Positions 1-8,468 of a DNA stretch of 64,000 bases are shown here, one piece after another (position 1 is the stretch's first letter; every line of letters starts with the position of its first letter). The notes under the pieces are model-generated. The model saw only the letters and a list, made by a program, of their open reading frames with translations, made no database searches and had not been told where the DNA came from. The stretch lies in NCBI RefSeq assembly GCF_018129965.1, contig NZ_JAFCKW010000009.1, positions 124,001 through 188,000 of the forward strand, in the 5' to 3' direction. A program made the position numbers and the translations under genes. Origin of the DNA: Bradyrhizobium diazoefficiens. GTDB lineage: Bacteria; Pseudomonadota; Alphaproteobacteria; Rhizobiales; Xanthobacteraceae.

Positions 1-1
1 G

Positions 2-934
2 CCGCACATCAAACCGGGCAAGACCTTCGTCTACGAATTTGAGACGAAGAGGAGTGGCACGTTCATGTACCATCCGCATTCTGACGAGATGGTGCAGATG
101 GCCATGGGCATGATGGGGATGTTCATCGTCCATCCGCGCGATCCGGCGTTCCGTCCCGTCGACCGTGACTTCGTGTTCATCATGAGCGCCTACGACATGG
201 ATCCCGGAACTTACGTCCCCAAGGTAACGGAGATGACCAATTTCAGTATGTGGGCCTGGAATAGCCGAGTGTTTCCGGGGATCGACCCGCTGCCGGTCAG
301 ACTCGGCGATCGGGTCAGGGTACGAATCGGCAATCTCACCATGACCAATCATCCGATTCACCTCCACGGTCACAGTTTCTCCGTGAGCTGTACAGATGGC
401 GGATGGGTGCCGGAGAGTGCGCAATGGCCAGAGACTACGATCGACGTGCCGGTTGGCGCGGTGCGCGCCTTCGACGTCATCGCGGATAATCCTGGAGACT
501 GGGCTTTCCACTGCCACAAATCGCATCACACCATGAATGCAATGGGTCACGATCTCAGGACATTGATCGGGGTCCCCAAGCAGGCAATTGCGAAAGCGGT
601 CAAGAAGCTCGCGCCTGATTCCATGGCCATGGGATCGACGGGCATGGCGATGGGCGAGATGGAAATGCCACTGCCGGACAACACCTTGCCAATGATGACC
701 GGCTCCGGACAGTTCGGTCCGATCGAGATGGGGGGCATGTTTACGGTCATGAAGATTCGGGAAGGACTTGCGCAAGACGACTACCGCGATCCCGGTCCTT
801 ATCAATTCCCGAAAGGCACCGTTGCCTATGAAGTTGACACGCCGGCGGCGCAGCCAGTTCGGGAAGAGCAGGGAGCTCCGAAATCACCGGTTAAGAATGG
901 CGGGAACAAAGCGATGAAAGGGATGAAAATGTAA
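2..934 (+). CDS. Multicopper oxidase, CopA-like, 3' part only
   Basis: The window opens inside this gene, so the N-terminal cupredoxin domains are missing. The visible part has the copper-ligand motifs of a three-domain multicopper oxidase. These are HPH in the first visible stretch, HPIHLHGH in the C-terminal domain, and HCHKSHHTMNAM near the end, which supplies trinuclear-centre histidines and the type 1 Cys, His and Met. A Met-rich tail (repeated MAMG and MEM) follows, as in periplasmic copper-tolerance oxidases that oxidise Cu(I). It heads a copper set: a CusF-like protein, CopC and CopD follow on the same strand. Family call is secure; the exact subfamily is not, because half the protein is outside the window. 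Confidence 0.92.
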   Translation, partial: PHIKPGKTFVYEFETKRSGTFMYHPHSDEMVQMAMGMMGMFIVHPRDPAFRPVDRDFVFIMSAYDMDPGTYVPKVTEMTNFSMWAWNSRVFPGIDPLPVRLGDRVRVRIGNLTMTNHPIHLHGHSFSVSCTDGGWVPESAQWPETTIDVPVGAVRAFDVIADNPGDWAFHCHKSHHTMNAMGHDLRTLIGVPKQAIAKAVKKLAPDSMAMGSTGMAMGEMEMPLPDNTLPMMTGSGQFGPIEMGGMFTVMKIREGLAQDDYRDPGPYQFPKGTVAYEVDTPAAQPVREEQGAPKSPVKNGGNKAMKGMKM

Positions 935-981
935 CGCAGAGCTGTGACTGGGATAAACGAAGACACCTGAAGGAGAATGCG

Positions 982-1275
982 ATGAAGAAACTGATCCAAA
1001 CGGCAGGCGCCGTGCTCGCGGCGGCCATGTTGGTCACAGCCGCTGCGGCGGAAGACATCAAGGGCGAAGTCAAGAAAATCGACGAGAGCGCGGGCAAGAT
1101 CACCCTGAAGCATGGACCTGCAAAGAGCCTTGGGATGGATGAGGACATGACGATGGTTTACCGCGTCAAGGACCCTGCCATGCTCAAGCAGGTGAAGGTG
1201 GGTGACAAGGTCACGTTCGAGGCGGAGAAATCAGACAGCGGCTTCGCGGTAACCAAGATCCAGAAAGGCAAGTGA
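982..1275 (+). CDS. Periplasmic copper-binding protein, CusF-like
   Basis: A 97-residue protein with an N-terminal signal peptide ending near AAAA-ED and one small beta-barrel domain. The sequence has HGP followed by MDEDMTM, which matches the His/Met copper-binding region of CusF-like domains. I do not see the tryptophan that caps Cu(I) in E. coli CusF, so binding detail may differ. A strong Shine-Dalgarno (GAAGGAGA) precedes the ATG. It lies between the multicopper oxidase and copC and probably hands periplasmic copper to the oxidase or an efflux system. That role is inferred from family and neighbours. Confidence 0.85.
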   Translation: MKKLIQTAGAVLAAAMLVTAAAAEDIKGEVKKIDESAGKITLKHGPAKSLGMDEDMTMVYRVKDPAMLKQVKVGDKVTFEAEKSDSGFAVTKIQKGK

Positions 1276-1343
1276 TTCTGATCCTGGACGTCGCCGCGCA
1301 AACGGCGTCGTCCGGTCTGGAGTTCACAAGAAAAGAGGAAAGA

Positions 1344-1712
1344 ATGTCGAAGAAACTTCATGCGGGCGCAATGGCTGGAGTTGTGGTCCTCCTGTTTGCA
1401 TCGCTGGCGCAAGCTCACCCGCAGCTTCAGTCTGCGGAGCCGGCTGTTGGCACGACCGCGCCCGCCCCGAAGCAGATCCGAATCATGTTTAACGAAGCTG
1501 TCATTCCGCAGTTCTCGGGCGTCGAGCTCAGGGATCCAAGCGGTAAGCTTGTTCCTGTCGGGAAGTCAGAGACAGATCCCGCGAACAAGAAGATGCTGGT
1601 CGTCCCTGTGAAGCAGGAACTCTCGCCCGGAGAGTACAAGGTGGATTGGCACGCGGTCTCCGACGATACCCATCGCGTCAAAGGAAACTACTCCTTTAGC
1701 GTGGGGCGCTGA
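1344..1712 (+). CDS. copC: Copper resistance protein CopC
   Basis: 122 residues with a signal peptide (MSKKLHAG to AQA) and then a mature protein starting HPQL. CopC proteins use this new N-terminal His, with a downstream Asp and His, for the Cu(II) site, and DTHRVKG near the C-terminus supplies the expected pair. The frame stays open upstream, but the ATG at 1344 is preceded by AGAGGAAAGA and gives a clean signal peptide, so I prefer it. The stop overlaps the copD start (ATGA-type coupling). It is a periplasmic copper carrier. Confidence 0.93.
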   Translation: MSKKLHAGAMAGVVVLLFASLAQAHPQLQSAEPAVGTTAPAPKQIRIMFNEAVIPQFSGVELRDPSGKLVPVGKSETDPANKKMLVVPVKQELSPGEYKVDWHAVSDDTHRVKGNYSFSVGR

Positions 1713-2632
1713 TGATCGATATCGGACTCGTACTCTCGCGACTCCTGCAGTACGTGGCGACCACCACGCTGTTCGGTGCGGCGCTGTTTCCACTCTACGC
1801 GTACCGAGGCCGAGAGCCAGATCGGATCTTGCGGTGGAGAAGGCGGCTGCTGTTTTCGGCGGCACTTCTGGCGATAGTGAGCGGAATCTCGTGGTTCCTG
1901 TTTTCTGTCGCAAGCATGAGCGGCGATGTTTCCGGTCTGATCGACCCGGACGTTCTCTTGCTCGCAGGGCACACGAGTTTTGGCACTCTCTGGACCTGGC
2001 GCATGCTGCTTGCCTTACTGATGGTGGTTCTGATGAGCATTGGGGTGACGCATGTTGCGGAAACTGTGATGATATCCCTTCTTGCGGCCGTACTTCTCTT
2101 GTCGTTAGCAGGCACTGGCCATACCCAGGTCGAGGAAGGATGGGCCGGCATTGTTCACGTCTCGGCTGACGGGGCGCACCTTCTTGCCGCCGGAGCCTGG
2201 CTTGGAGGGCTGTTGCCACTCGCCTACTTGGTCGCTCATTATTGCAAGAAGCTCGATGACGCGTCCCCGTTCGACGACGTTCTCGTCCGCTTTTCCGGCA
2301 TGGGTTATTTGGCAGTGGCGACCCTTGTAGGAACGGGTCTGATCAACAGTTGGCTTCTGGTCGGATCGGTTTCCGGTCTATTGAAGACTGGATACGGGCA
2401 GTTTCTGGTGGTGAAGCTTGCGCTGTTTCTGGGCATGGTCGGCCTTGCCGTAGCCAACAGGTTCTGGCTCATTCCTGCCCTGGAGAAGGCGTCTACCGCT
2501 GCATGCCATTCCGGTGCGATCGGCTATTTCCGCAAGCTGCGGAACCACATCGTGGGCGAGCAGCTGCTGGGATTCATGGTTCTTTTCGTTGTGAGTGTAC
2601 TGGGCACCATGCAGCCGGCGATCGTCCCGTGA
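1712..2632 (+). CDS. copD: Copper homeostasis membrane protein CopD
   Basis: 306 residues with about eight hydrophobic segments, matching the CopD family. The start codon overlaps the copC stop, so the two are translationally coupled, as usual for copCD. CopD is an inner-membrane protein proposed to work with CopC in copper import or in supplying periplasmic oxidases. The long hydrophobic runs and the conserved His in GHTSFGTLW and in TGHTQVEEGW fit the family. No anomaly seen. Confidence 0.92.
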   Translation: MIDIGLVLSRLLQYVATTTLFGAALFPLYAYRGREPDRILRWRRRLLFSAALLAIVSGISWFLFSVASMSGDVSGLIDPDVLLLAGHTSFGTLWTWRMLLALLMVVLMSIGVTHVAETVMISLLAAVLLLSLAGTGHTQVEEGWAGIVHVSADGAHLLAAGAWLGGLLPLAYLVAHYCKKLDDASPFDDVLVRFSGMGYLAVATLVGTGLINSWLLVGSVSGLLKTGYGQFLVVKLALFLGMVGLAVANRFWLIPALEKASTAACHSGAIGYFRKLRNHIVGEQLLGFMVLFVVSVLGTMQPAIVP

Positions 2633-2660
2633 GCGACAAGCGTTCTCCTCAATGGAAGCT

Positions 2661-2700
2661 GGCCGGCTGCTGGAAGGCTGCGGTGGCCTTGCAGCCGGCC
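2661..2700. repeat. Inverted repeat between copD and the DUF1622 gene
   Basis: Two perfect 10-base arms (GGCCGGCTGC and GCAGCCGGCC) are separated by 20 bases, 29 bases after the copD stop. A second, shorter hairpin (CCCACC/GGTGGG, 2749-2769) follows. Neither has a clear U-run, so the first could be a weak terminator, an RNA-processing hairpin or an operator. The structure is visible; the function is not. Confidence 0.5.
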
Positions 2701-2803
2701 TCCCGCGACGTCTGGCGTTTGAGGAGGTTTGAGCTGACAGGTTTTTTGCCCACCGGTGCCACTGGTGGGTTTCGCGGTCGAGCCACCTGAAGGACGCTCA
2801 CGA

Positions 2804-3205
2804 ATGTCGGACCTATTGCTCAGCGGGGAAGTTCGCGATGGGCTGGGCCACACCCTTCATTGGATTGCAACAGCGATCGAAATACTTGGTGTCGCCGTCA
2901 TCCTCTTGGGAGTGCTTGTCTCTACCATATGGATGGCGCGTGATCTTGCGAGCGGAGAGTGGACGCGAGCCTATCGTTCCTACAGAGCCAATTTGGGGCG
3001 AGGGATTCTGCTCGGTCTCGAGTTCTTCATCGCGGCCGATATCATCGGAATGGTCGCGATCGTACCGACCTTTGAACGTCTTGGCATACTCGCCGTGATT
3101 ATTATCATCCGGACGCTTTTGAGCTTCTCGCTTCAGATCGAAGTCGATGGACGACTGCCTTGGCGTAGAAAGGAAGAAGGCAATATCCAGAGTGAAGGCC
3201 TCTGA
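2804..3205 (+). CDS. DUF1622 family membrane protein
   Basis: 133 residues with three hydrophobic segments. It matches the DUF1622 family by its pattern: an N-terminal helix, then RANLGRGILLGLEFFIAADII, then a long Ile-rich helix. Function of the family is unknown. The ATG at 2804 follows GAAGGACG at good spacing; an in-frame ATG at 2756 lies within the upstream hairpin region and lacks a ribosome site. It may be transcribed with copCD, but the 171-base gap and hairpins argue for a separate unit. Confidence 0.8.
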   Translation: MSDLLLSGEVRDGLGHTLHWIATAIEILGVAVILLGVLVSTIWMARDLASGEWTRAYRSYRANLGRGILLGLEFFIAADIIGMVAIVPTFERLGILAVIIIIRTLLSFSLQIEVDGRLPWRRKEEGNIQSEGL

Positions 3206-3345
3206 TCATCCGAGTGTGCCATAGCACTTAGCATTCATCTGACCTATTCCGCCGATGCAGCTGCTGGACGCGGCGACAGCGACGGAGGCGGGTTCCGATC
3301 AGACTTCAGCCATACCTTGCCGCCTAACCGCCCTTGATCTGCAGG

Positions 3346-3791
3346 TTATCTGCATCTGGATTTGTCAGTGAAGCGTCTGTCGCACTCTTTGAGAAGAGCC
3401 GGCGAATCCCAGATGACAGATCCGTCTTCGCCGAGAATGATAGGATCAACAAATAATGGATCTCGGGTCAAGCGGCATGCTTGTTGAATGGCGGCTTTGT
3501 TGGTCGGATAGGACTCGCAGCGCAACACTGATACCTGGTAGGGCTCCTGCGAAGGCTGCAATAGGGGCCATCCGTATAATTAAGTAAGACCGGACCAAAG
3601 CCTGGATGTCGCGTCGCGAGCTGGTTGAGTTCTTCGCAGGCGAGCTCGACTGCCTTGGGTACTGGTCTGATTTCACGCTCCCAGTTTTGTACCGCGCCGC
3701 GGTTTACTCCGAGTTTCTCTGCCGCCTCAAACTGGTTATATCCAAATTTTTTTCGCCACTTTTTCAGATCCCACGAGTCCACCTGCGTCAT
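3346..3791 (-). pseudogene. XRE-type helix-turn-helix regulator, frameshifted
   Basis: The 5' half encodes a helix-turn-helix (FGYNQFEAAEKLGVNRGAVQNWE region) followed by a conserved GFGPVLL segment. After about 3565 the reading frame shifts by one base. The rest (a CESYPTNKAAIQ segment, DPIILGEDGSVIW and a C-terminal LLKECDRR) continues in another frame down to 3346. Joined, the two pieces give a normal-looking 140-150 residue protein. It is the first of two decayed tandem paralogs; the neighbour at 3810-4230 has the same domain order. It is probably not functional. Confidence 0.7.
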
Positions 3792-3809
3792 CCAGTTCGG
3801 GAGTAATCT

Positions 3810-4230
3810 ACAGAGCAGGACGCGTCTGTACTGACGCCGACCCAAAACCTTCGCATTGCTTCGTCAGCTCGTTGCCGCTCCAGATAGCACTTCCAAGGTC
3901 ATCTAATATCATCGGTTTGAAGAAGGCCGGATTTTCGCTGAGTTCATTGATCCTTCGGAAGGCATCAATGTTATGACGCACCTCTTGCAAGTGAGTGCAA
4001 CTGGTTCGCCTGCAAGATTCGACGCATTCAAGAGCGGAATGATCGAGTAGACCAAAGTCACCGGCCCGAATTCAGGGCGACGCCCTTTTTCGGCGTAAGA
4101 GCTGCCTGCAGGCCAAGCCCACTGCGACCGGAATGGGAGTAATCTCATACTCCCAATTTTGGATGGTGGCCCTGGTCACGCCGAGTTCATCTCCGGCCTA
4201 CTGCTGCGTGAAGTGCATGGCCCAGCGCGG
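3810..4230 (-). pseudogene. Second decayed XRE-type regulator paralog
   Basis: Reading the minus strand gives FTQQ, a stop codon, AGDELGVTRATIQNWE, then a frame change to PEFGPVTLVYS, another change, and finally FFKPMILDDLGSAIW and a C-terminal ELTKQCEGF. This is the same order as in the gene at 3346-3791, so the two are diverged tandem copies. One in-frame stop and at least two frameshifts make it clearly non-functional. No ribosome site or promoter is obvious. Boundaries are approximate. Confidence 0.62.
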
Positions 4231-4359
4231 CTCATCATATGATCAGAATCCTGAGGTGTGATGAAAATGCAACGAGCGTCTGAAATCACCCTGAGCAGCC
4301 GGAAATCGCCCTGCGCTTAGGCAGTTACCCACGTTTGTTGCTTCACGAGTCTGTTAATC

Positions 4360-4741
4360 TTGAGCGAAAGTGCGTCGTATCCGTTGCCGCACTCGCTCGC
4401 CAAGGTCCTTCGGCAATGAAACTCAAAGTTGAGTGGCCGAAGGCCGCGTAGTCAAGCTGGCATTGCTTGATATTCCCCAATTCGCTGAGCCAGCCACCGG
4501 CGAGTTTGTCTCCCTGCCCGAGGGCAGCCAGCCGCGCCTCAACCAGCTCTACCTCCGCAGCGGGCGCTCGCCGCAGCCCATGAGCGAACAGGAGATGGTG
4601 GCGACGGACGGCTTTGCCCAAGCCCAAGCTCACCGGTTCGAGCCAGGATCGCGCTTCTCGGCAATTCTCAACGGACGCAAGCGCGAGCTGGTGATCGTCG
4701 GCACCGCTTTATCTCCCGAGCCCTGTTCAGGCGTAGCCTGA
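4360..4741 (+). pseudogene. Fragment of an ABC transporter permease (FtsX/MacB-like)
   Basis: The segment from about 4433 reads LLDIPQFAEPATGEFVSLPE, then RPQPM-like and SAILNGRKRELVIVGTALSPE. I recognise this as the extracytoplasmic domain of large FtsX-type ABC permeases. Such proteins are 700-800 residues; only about 100 remain, with neither transmembrane end. The frame then runs into unrelated codons and stops inside the atpG 3' end, which marks a deletion junction near 4725. Upstream, the reading frame is interrupted by stops. It is a relic. Confidence 0.6.
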
Positions 4742-5581
4742 CCGAATCGCCGTCTCGCCTGCGGCAAGTTCAATGATTTCCGCTGTGATTTCCTCCTGCC
4801 GCACGGTCCGTTGGGTGGCCTGCAGCGCGGAAAGCTGGCGCTCGATCTGGCTGCGCGCCGAAGCCATCGCTTCCATGCGCGCCTCATTCTCTGCCGCGAA
4901 GGCGTGGAGCGCCGTGTTGCAGAGTTGCGCGTGCATATAATCCGCTGTGAGCTCGATCAGGAGCGTTTCCAATGGCAAGTTCAGCAGCGGCGTGTTGTCA
5001 TCGTTGGGGCCACGAAAGCCTGACATGTCGAGAGGGAACAAACGGCGCCGTTCAATATGAATGCCATGGCCAGGCTGCCATTGGCCGAAAACGGCATCAA
5101 GGCGGTCGATCTCGCCCGAGGCGATGCGCGTATAGAGCGCTTCGGAGATTCGATCGGCAAGTCTCGGAACTCCGAGTGAATTTGATGGCATCGGGCTGTT
5201 CCAGCCTGCAATCACGCCTTTTTCGGCAGCGACCGCACGGCCTCGCGTGCCAACCAGGAACAGCTCTGAAACGGAAAGGTCCGCGCTAACTGCATCGAGC
5301 ACGCGCTCGCTGAAAGCGCCGGCAAATCCCTGTTCGGCACAAAATAGCACGACAGCTAGTCGGGTCGATCGACCCGCATTAGCAGGGCGGGCGGTAGAGA
5401 CCAATGCGAGGGTTCGTCCGATGGCAAGCGCGATTGTCGCTGAATAGCTATCGACGGCTGCAAGCTGACTGCGCGCTTGCTGGGCACGTGCCGCAGCGAT
5501 GCCGCGCATCGCATTCACGACGGCACCGAGCTGGCGGATACCATCGATACGCGCGCTGATATCTGAGAGACGCTCCGTCAT
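4727..5581 (-). CDS. atpG: F-type ATPase gamma subunit (N-ATPase type)
   Basis: 284 residues with the two long terminal helices of a gamma subunit: an N-terminal segment with VVNAMRGIAAARAQQARSQL and a C-terminal segment ending EEITAEIIELAAG. The start codon overlaps the atpA stop (ATGA). In N-type ATPases the operon order is atpDCQRBEFAG, with atpG last, which fits here. The gene looks intact, but the rest of the operon is missing or broken (see atpF), so the protein has no complete rotor or stator encoded in this window. It may persist as a relic or may be recruited by another ATPase; the sequence does not tell. Confidence 0.85.
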   Translation of the reverse strand: MTERLSDISARIDGIRQLGAVVNAMRGIAAARAQQARSQLAAVDSYSATIALAIGRTLALVSTARPANAGRSTRLAVVLFCAEQGFAGAFSERVLDAVSADLSVSELFLVGTRGRAVAAEKGVIAGWNSPMPSNSLGVPRLADRISEALYTRIASGEIDRLDAVFGQWQPGHGIHIERRRLFPLDMSGFRGPNDDNTPLLNLPLETLLIELTADYMHAQLCNTALHAFAAENEARMEAMASARSQIERQLSALQATQRTVRQEEITAEIIELAAGETAIRSGYA

Positions 5582-7131
5582 GGCTTCCCGGCGACCTCTG
5601 GCACCCCTGCGGCCGGGGTCAGCGTCTGAAGATATTTCCGCAGTGCTTCGCGGATCGCTTGTTTTCCGGCGTCGTCGAGCGCGCCAGTCTCCTGGATGCG
5701 ATGGACGATGTCCGGGACGTCACGGTCGAGTGTCTCGCGCAGACCCTGCCGGAACAGAGCCACGGTTGGTAGCGGTAGTGGATCCAAAAGCCCGGACTGC
5801 ACTGCCAAAACCAAGGCGACCTCGTCGGCAAGCCGCAGGGGTGCATGTTGCGGTTGGTCGAGAACCGCGCGAATTCGCGCGCCGCGGGTCAGTTTATCGC
5901 GCACTCGCGTGTCCGGCATTCCACCAAAACGGGTAAATGTCTCCAGTTCGAGGAACTGAGCATAATCGAGGCGCACTGTCTCCGCTGCTTCTCGAAGCGC
6001 CTGCGCTTGAGTCTTGCCGCCGACCCGGCTGACACTGGTACCGACGTCGACCGCCGGCTTCTGCCCTTCATGAAAGAGCCTGGCGTCGAGTACAATCTGA
6101 CCGTCGGCAATTGAAATCAGATTGGTCGGAATGTAGGCGCTGAGGTTGCCCGCGTCAGTCTCGGCGACTGGCAGCGCCGTTAGAGAACCGCCGCCCTTCT
6201 CCTTGGATAACTTCGCGGCTCGCTCGAGAAGCCGCGCGTGAACATAGAAGACGTCCCCTGGATAGGCCTCGCGACCCGGTGACTGGCGTGTCAGCAAAGC
6301 GATCTCGCGATGACTTGCGGCGTGTTTGGTCAGGTCATCGACTACGATCAGGGCGTGTTGCCCACGATCGCGAAAATACTCCGCCATGGTGAATGCCGCG
6401 AAAGGCGCGATCCATTGCAATCCCGGCGAACTCGACGAGCCGGCGACCACGATGATGCATCGTTCAGGGGCGCCGAAAGCGGTGATTGCGTCGATGGCAC
6501 GGCGAACGCTCGAGCTCTTCTGTCCAATGGCGACGTAGACGCAGAGCATGTCGCTCGTCCTTTGATTGATGATCGTGTCAATCGCAATCGTAGTCTTGCC
6601 GATGGCACGGTCGCCGATGATAAGCTCGCGTTGGCCACGGCCAAGCGCGAACAGAGTATCGACCACCACTAGGCCGGTTTGAACCGGCTGGGTGACCAGA
6701 TCGCGATCAATGATCGCAGGGGCCGGCCGCTCGATCGGTTCCCGCATATCCGTGGCAATTGGTCCCTTACTGTCGAGCGGGCGGCCGAGCGGATCGACGA
6801 TACGGCCAAGTAGCGCCGGTCCCACCGGCACGCGCACGACATCGCCGGTGCCGCGCACGCTGTCACCGGCCTGGATCGTATTCAAGTCATCAAATACCAC
6901 GCAACCCACCCGGTCCCGCTCAAGCACTTGGGCGAAGCCGCACTGACCTTTGTCGAAACGCAGCAACTCGTCGAGTTGAACGGTGGGAAGACCGGAGATG
7001 AGTGCAATGCCGTCCCCGACCTCTTCCACCTGGCCGATCTGCTCACTCTGCGGTCCGAGCGTTGTGGCGCTGACCTTTGCGCTGGCAGTTTTGAGCCAAT
7101 CGTCCAGCACGATATCAGGATCGTTCGTCAT
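5578..7131 (-). CDS. atpA: F-type ATPase alpha subunit (N-ATPase type)
   Basis: About 517 residues from the ATG at 7131; an in-frame ATG lies 15 bases upstream. The P-loop is GDRAIGKTT, a variant of the usual GDRQTGKTT. The downstream alpha-subunit signatures are also present (LPVAETDAGNLSAYIPTN and SISRVGG-type residues, here SVSRVGGKTQ). It overlaps the upstream atpF remnant and is coupled to atpG. The family is secure. The position directly before atpG, with atpF directly upstream, matches the N-ATPase order rather than the housekeeping atpHAGDC order. No catalytic beta subunit gene is present in the window. Confidence 0.88.
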   Translation of the reverse strand: MTNDPDIVLDDWLKTASAKVSATTLGPQSEQIGQVEEVGDGIALISGLPTVQLDELLRFDKGQCGFAQVLERDRVGCVVFDDLNTIQAGDSVRGTGDVVRVPVGPALLGRIVDPLGRPLDSKGPIATDMREPIERPAPAIIDRDLVTQPVQTGLVVVDTLFALGRGQRELIIGDRAIGKTTIAIDTIINQRTSDMLCVYVAIGQKSSSVRRAIDAITAFGAPERCIIVVAGSSSSPGLQWIAPFAAFTMAEYFRDRGQHALIVVDDLTKHAASHREIALLTRQSPGREAYPGDVFYVHARLLERAAKLSKEKGGGSLTALPVAETDAGNLSAYIPTNLISIADGQIVLDARLFHEGQKPAVDVGTSVSRVGGKTQAQALREAAETVRLDYAQFLELETFTRFGGMPDTRVRDKLTRGARIRAVLDQPQHAPLRLADEVALVLAVQSGLLDPLPLPTVALFRQGLRETLDRDVPDIVHRIQETGALDDAGKQAIREALRKYLQTLTPAAGVPEVAGKP

Positions 7132-7660
7132 TCGTGAGGTCCGCACGGATTTTTGTGAGATCGGCGCGCCAGCTATTGGCGATCAGGAGGTGAGGACCGT
7201 GCAATTCAAGACCGGCGATCAAAGCGGGATCGACCTTGAAGCTGATCTGCGGGTGGGTTCCGAACGCCTCGCCGATCAATATTCTGTAACGTTCTTGGTC
7301 GCCCGGTTCGATCGTTGTCGCACTGATCGCTTCGAGTATGACTCCGTTCGTCGCCACGGCGTTGCGCACAGGGGCCGGCAGCATCCGAATCTCCTGGAGC
7401 AGCCAATCGAGGAAGGCGGCGCTTACCGCCGCGCCACCGAGGCGGCCGACAAGGCGCCTGGCAATTTCAACCGCAAGCAGGTTCGCCCGCTCGGCCCAGG
7501 CCGCGTTAGCGGCGGCCTGCTCCTTCTCGATCGTCGCTCTTGCCGATGCCTCCCTGTTGTTGCCGCTCGTGGCGATCTCTGCGACGGCCTAGGCCGGCTT
7601 GACGATTTCTGACAAGAGCAATTGGCCGAGCGAGACCAGACAAAGCGCGTCAATCAGCAT
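7115..7660 (-). pseudogene. atpF: atpF remnant of the N-ATPase, 5'-truncated with an in-frame stop
   Basis: The minus strand is open from 7588 to 7115. It reads as the C-terminal part of an N-ATPase b/delta-like subunit: an Ala-rich coil (ATIEKEQAAANAAWAERANL), then LVGRLGGAAVSAAFLDWLLQ and a delta-like end. A TAG at 7589-7591 interrupts the frame, and the N-terminal membrane helix expected of subunit b is not recognisable upstream. Upstream sequence to 8018 contains none of the expected atpDCQRBE genes. The operon therefore appears to have been cut within atpF. Confidence 0.72.
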
Positions 7661-7707
7661 TGGCCCGCAAACGTCTGTGAATTCCGCGTTCGCGTACGAC
7701 CAGACAA

Positions 7708-7932
7708 TTGTGGCAGTTAACGCGCAGCTGCTTCGGTTCTATCGGAAGAAAGGCTGATCCTGCCCACCTTCCAGTGCTGAAAGATTCAGGCGGCTATGGG
7801 CTGAAGAAGGCGGTCTTCCTGTTCGCGACATTCCTCGCGCTTTCGGTACTGCTTATTTTGCGATTCCTGAGATCCGATGGCCTAGAAATGCTGCGGACGA
7901 TGAACAGGCCGGCCGAGGGGCACGCCCGGTGA
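7708..7932 (+). CDS. Small single-span membrane protein, uncertain
   Basis: A 74-residue open frame whose second half has one clear membrane helix (KAVFLFATFLALSVLLILRF) followed by RSDGLEMLRTM. The helix-plus-tail part looks protein-like, but the first 30 residues do not, and there is no convincing start codon or ribosome site close to the helix. It fills most of the 430-base space between the atpF remnant and the next gene. I cannot assign a function, and it could be spurious. Confidence 0.3.
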   Translation: MWQLTRSCFGSIGRKADPAHLPVLKDSGGYGLKKAVFLFATFLALSVLLILRFLRSDGLEMLRTMNRPAEGHAR

Positions 7933-8018
7933 TTTGGTGCTCAATCGTTTGAACCGCGGACCTTGCAGGACCGAATTTGTGATAGTGTTCGCTCGCGGAC
8001 CTTGCTATCCCTAGCTCG

Positions 8019-8414
8019 ATGAAACGGCAGATTGGCCATAGGTCTCGCTTCTTTGCACCCGCCTTCCGCGGGCTGCTGACCGTGTTGCTCACGCTCACCT
8101 ACGTTGTGGTCGGATTTGCTGGGGAGATCGCGTGCGCCGGCGAGACGCTCGCGAGCGCCGATCGAATCGAAGTTGCTGACGCGCCCGCCAACACGGACCA
8201 GGGCAACACGGACCAGGGCAAGGCGGACCAAGGATCGAGGAAACCGGCTACCGTCGTCGATCATTGCTACACCTGTGTTCCCCTGCTGATCCCGGCGCCC
8301 GTCCTCGTTGCCGAGCCGGCTGCAAAAGCTGCCCTCCCGGCATACGCCACGCCGAAGTTCCTTATCGAGGACCACCCGGGGCTCGATACTCCGCCGCCCA
8401 AATATCGGACCTGA
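8019..8414 (+). CDS. Small secreted His/Cys protein preceding the first efflux operon
   Basis: 131 residues with a positively charged N-terminus, one hydrophobic segment, then an HCYTC motif and a C-terminal LDTPPPKYRT. Two other proteins in the window (14914-15300 and 16777-17271) share this layout: a helix, a His/Cys knot (HHCHGCF in those) and a C-terminal PPPK. All three lie within about 3 kb upstream of a czc operon. The linker carries a three-unit NTDQG-like repeat. Metal sensing or binding at the periplasmic face is a reasonable guess, but nothing in the sequence proves it. Confidence 0.65.
   Translation: MKRQIGHRSRFFAPAFRGLLTVLLTLTYVVVGFAGEIACAGETLASADRIEVADAPANTDQGNTDQGKADQGSRKPATVVDHCYTCVPLLIPAPVLVAEPAAKAALPAYATPKFLIEDHPGLDTPPPKYRT
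8191..8235 (+). repeat. Three tandem 15-base repeats
   Basis: Two identical 15-base units (AACACGGACCAGGGC) at 8191 and 8206 and a third diverged unit at 8221 encode NTDQG, NTDQG and KADQG in the linker of the preceding gene. The array could change copy number by slippage. The reading frame is preserved by any whole-unit change. Confidence 0.85.
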
Positions 8415-8468
8415 GCATCTTCTTGGAGCGCGCGAGCGCGCTCGATCGATCGCTTGTCAGGTATTCTC

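Noticed and set aside
2661..2769. Rho-independent terminator after copD
   Set aside because: Two hairpins exist, but neither is followed by a run of T on the plus strand.
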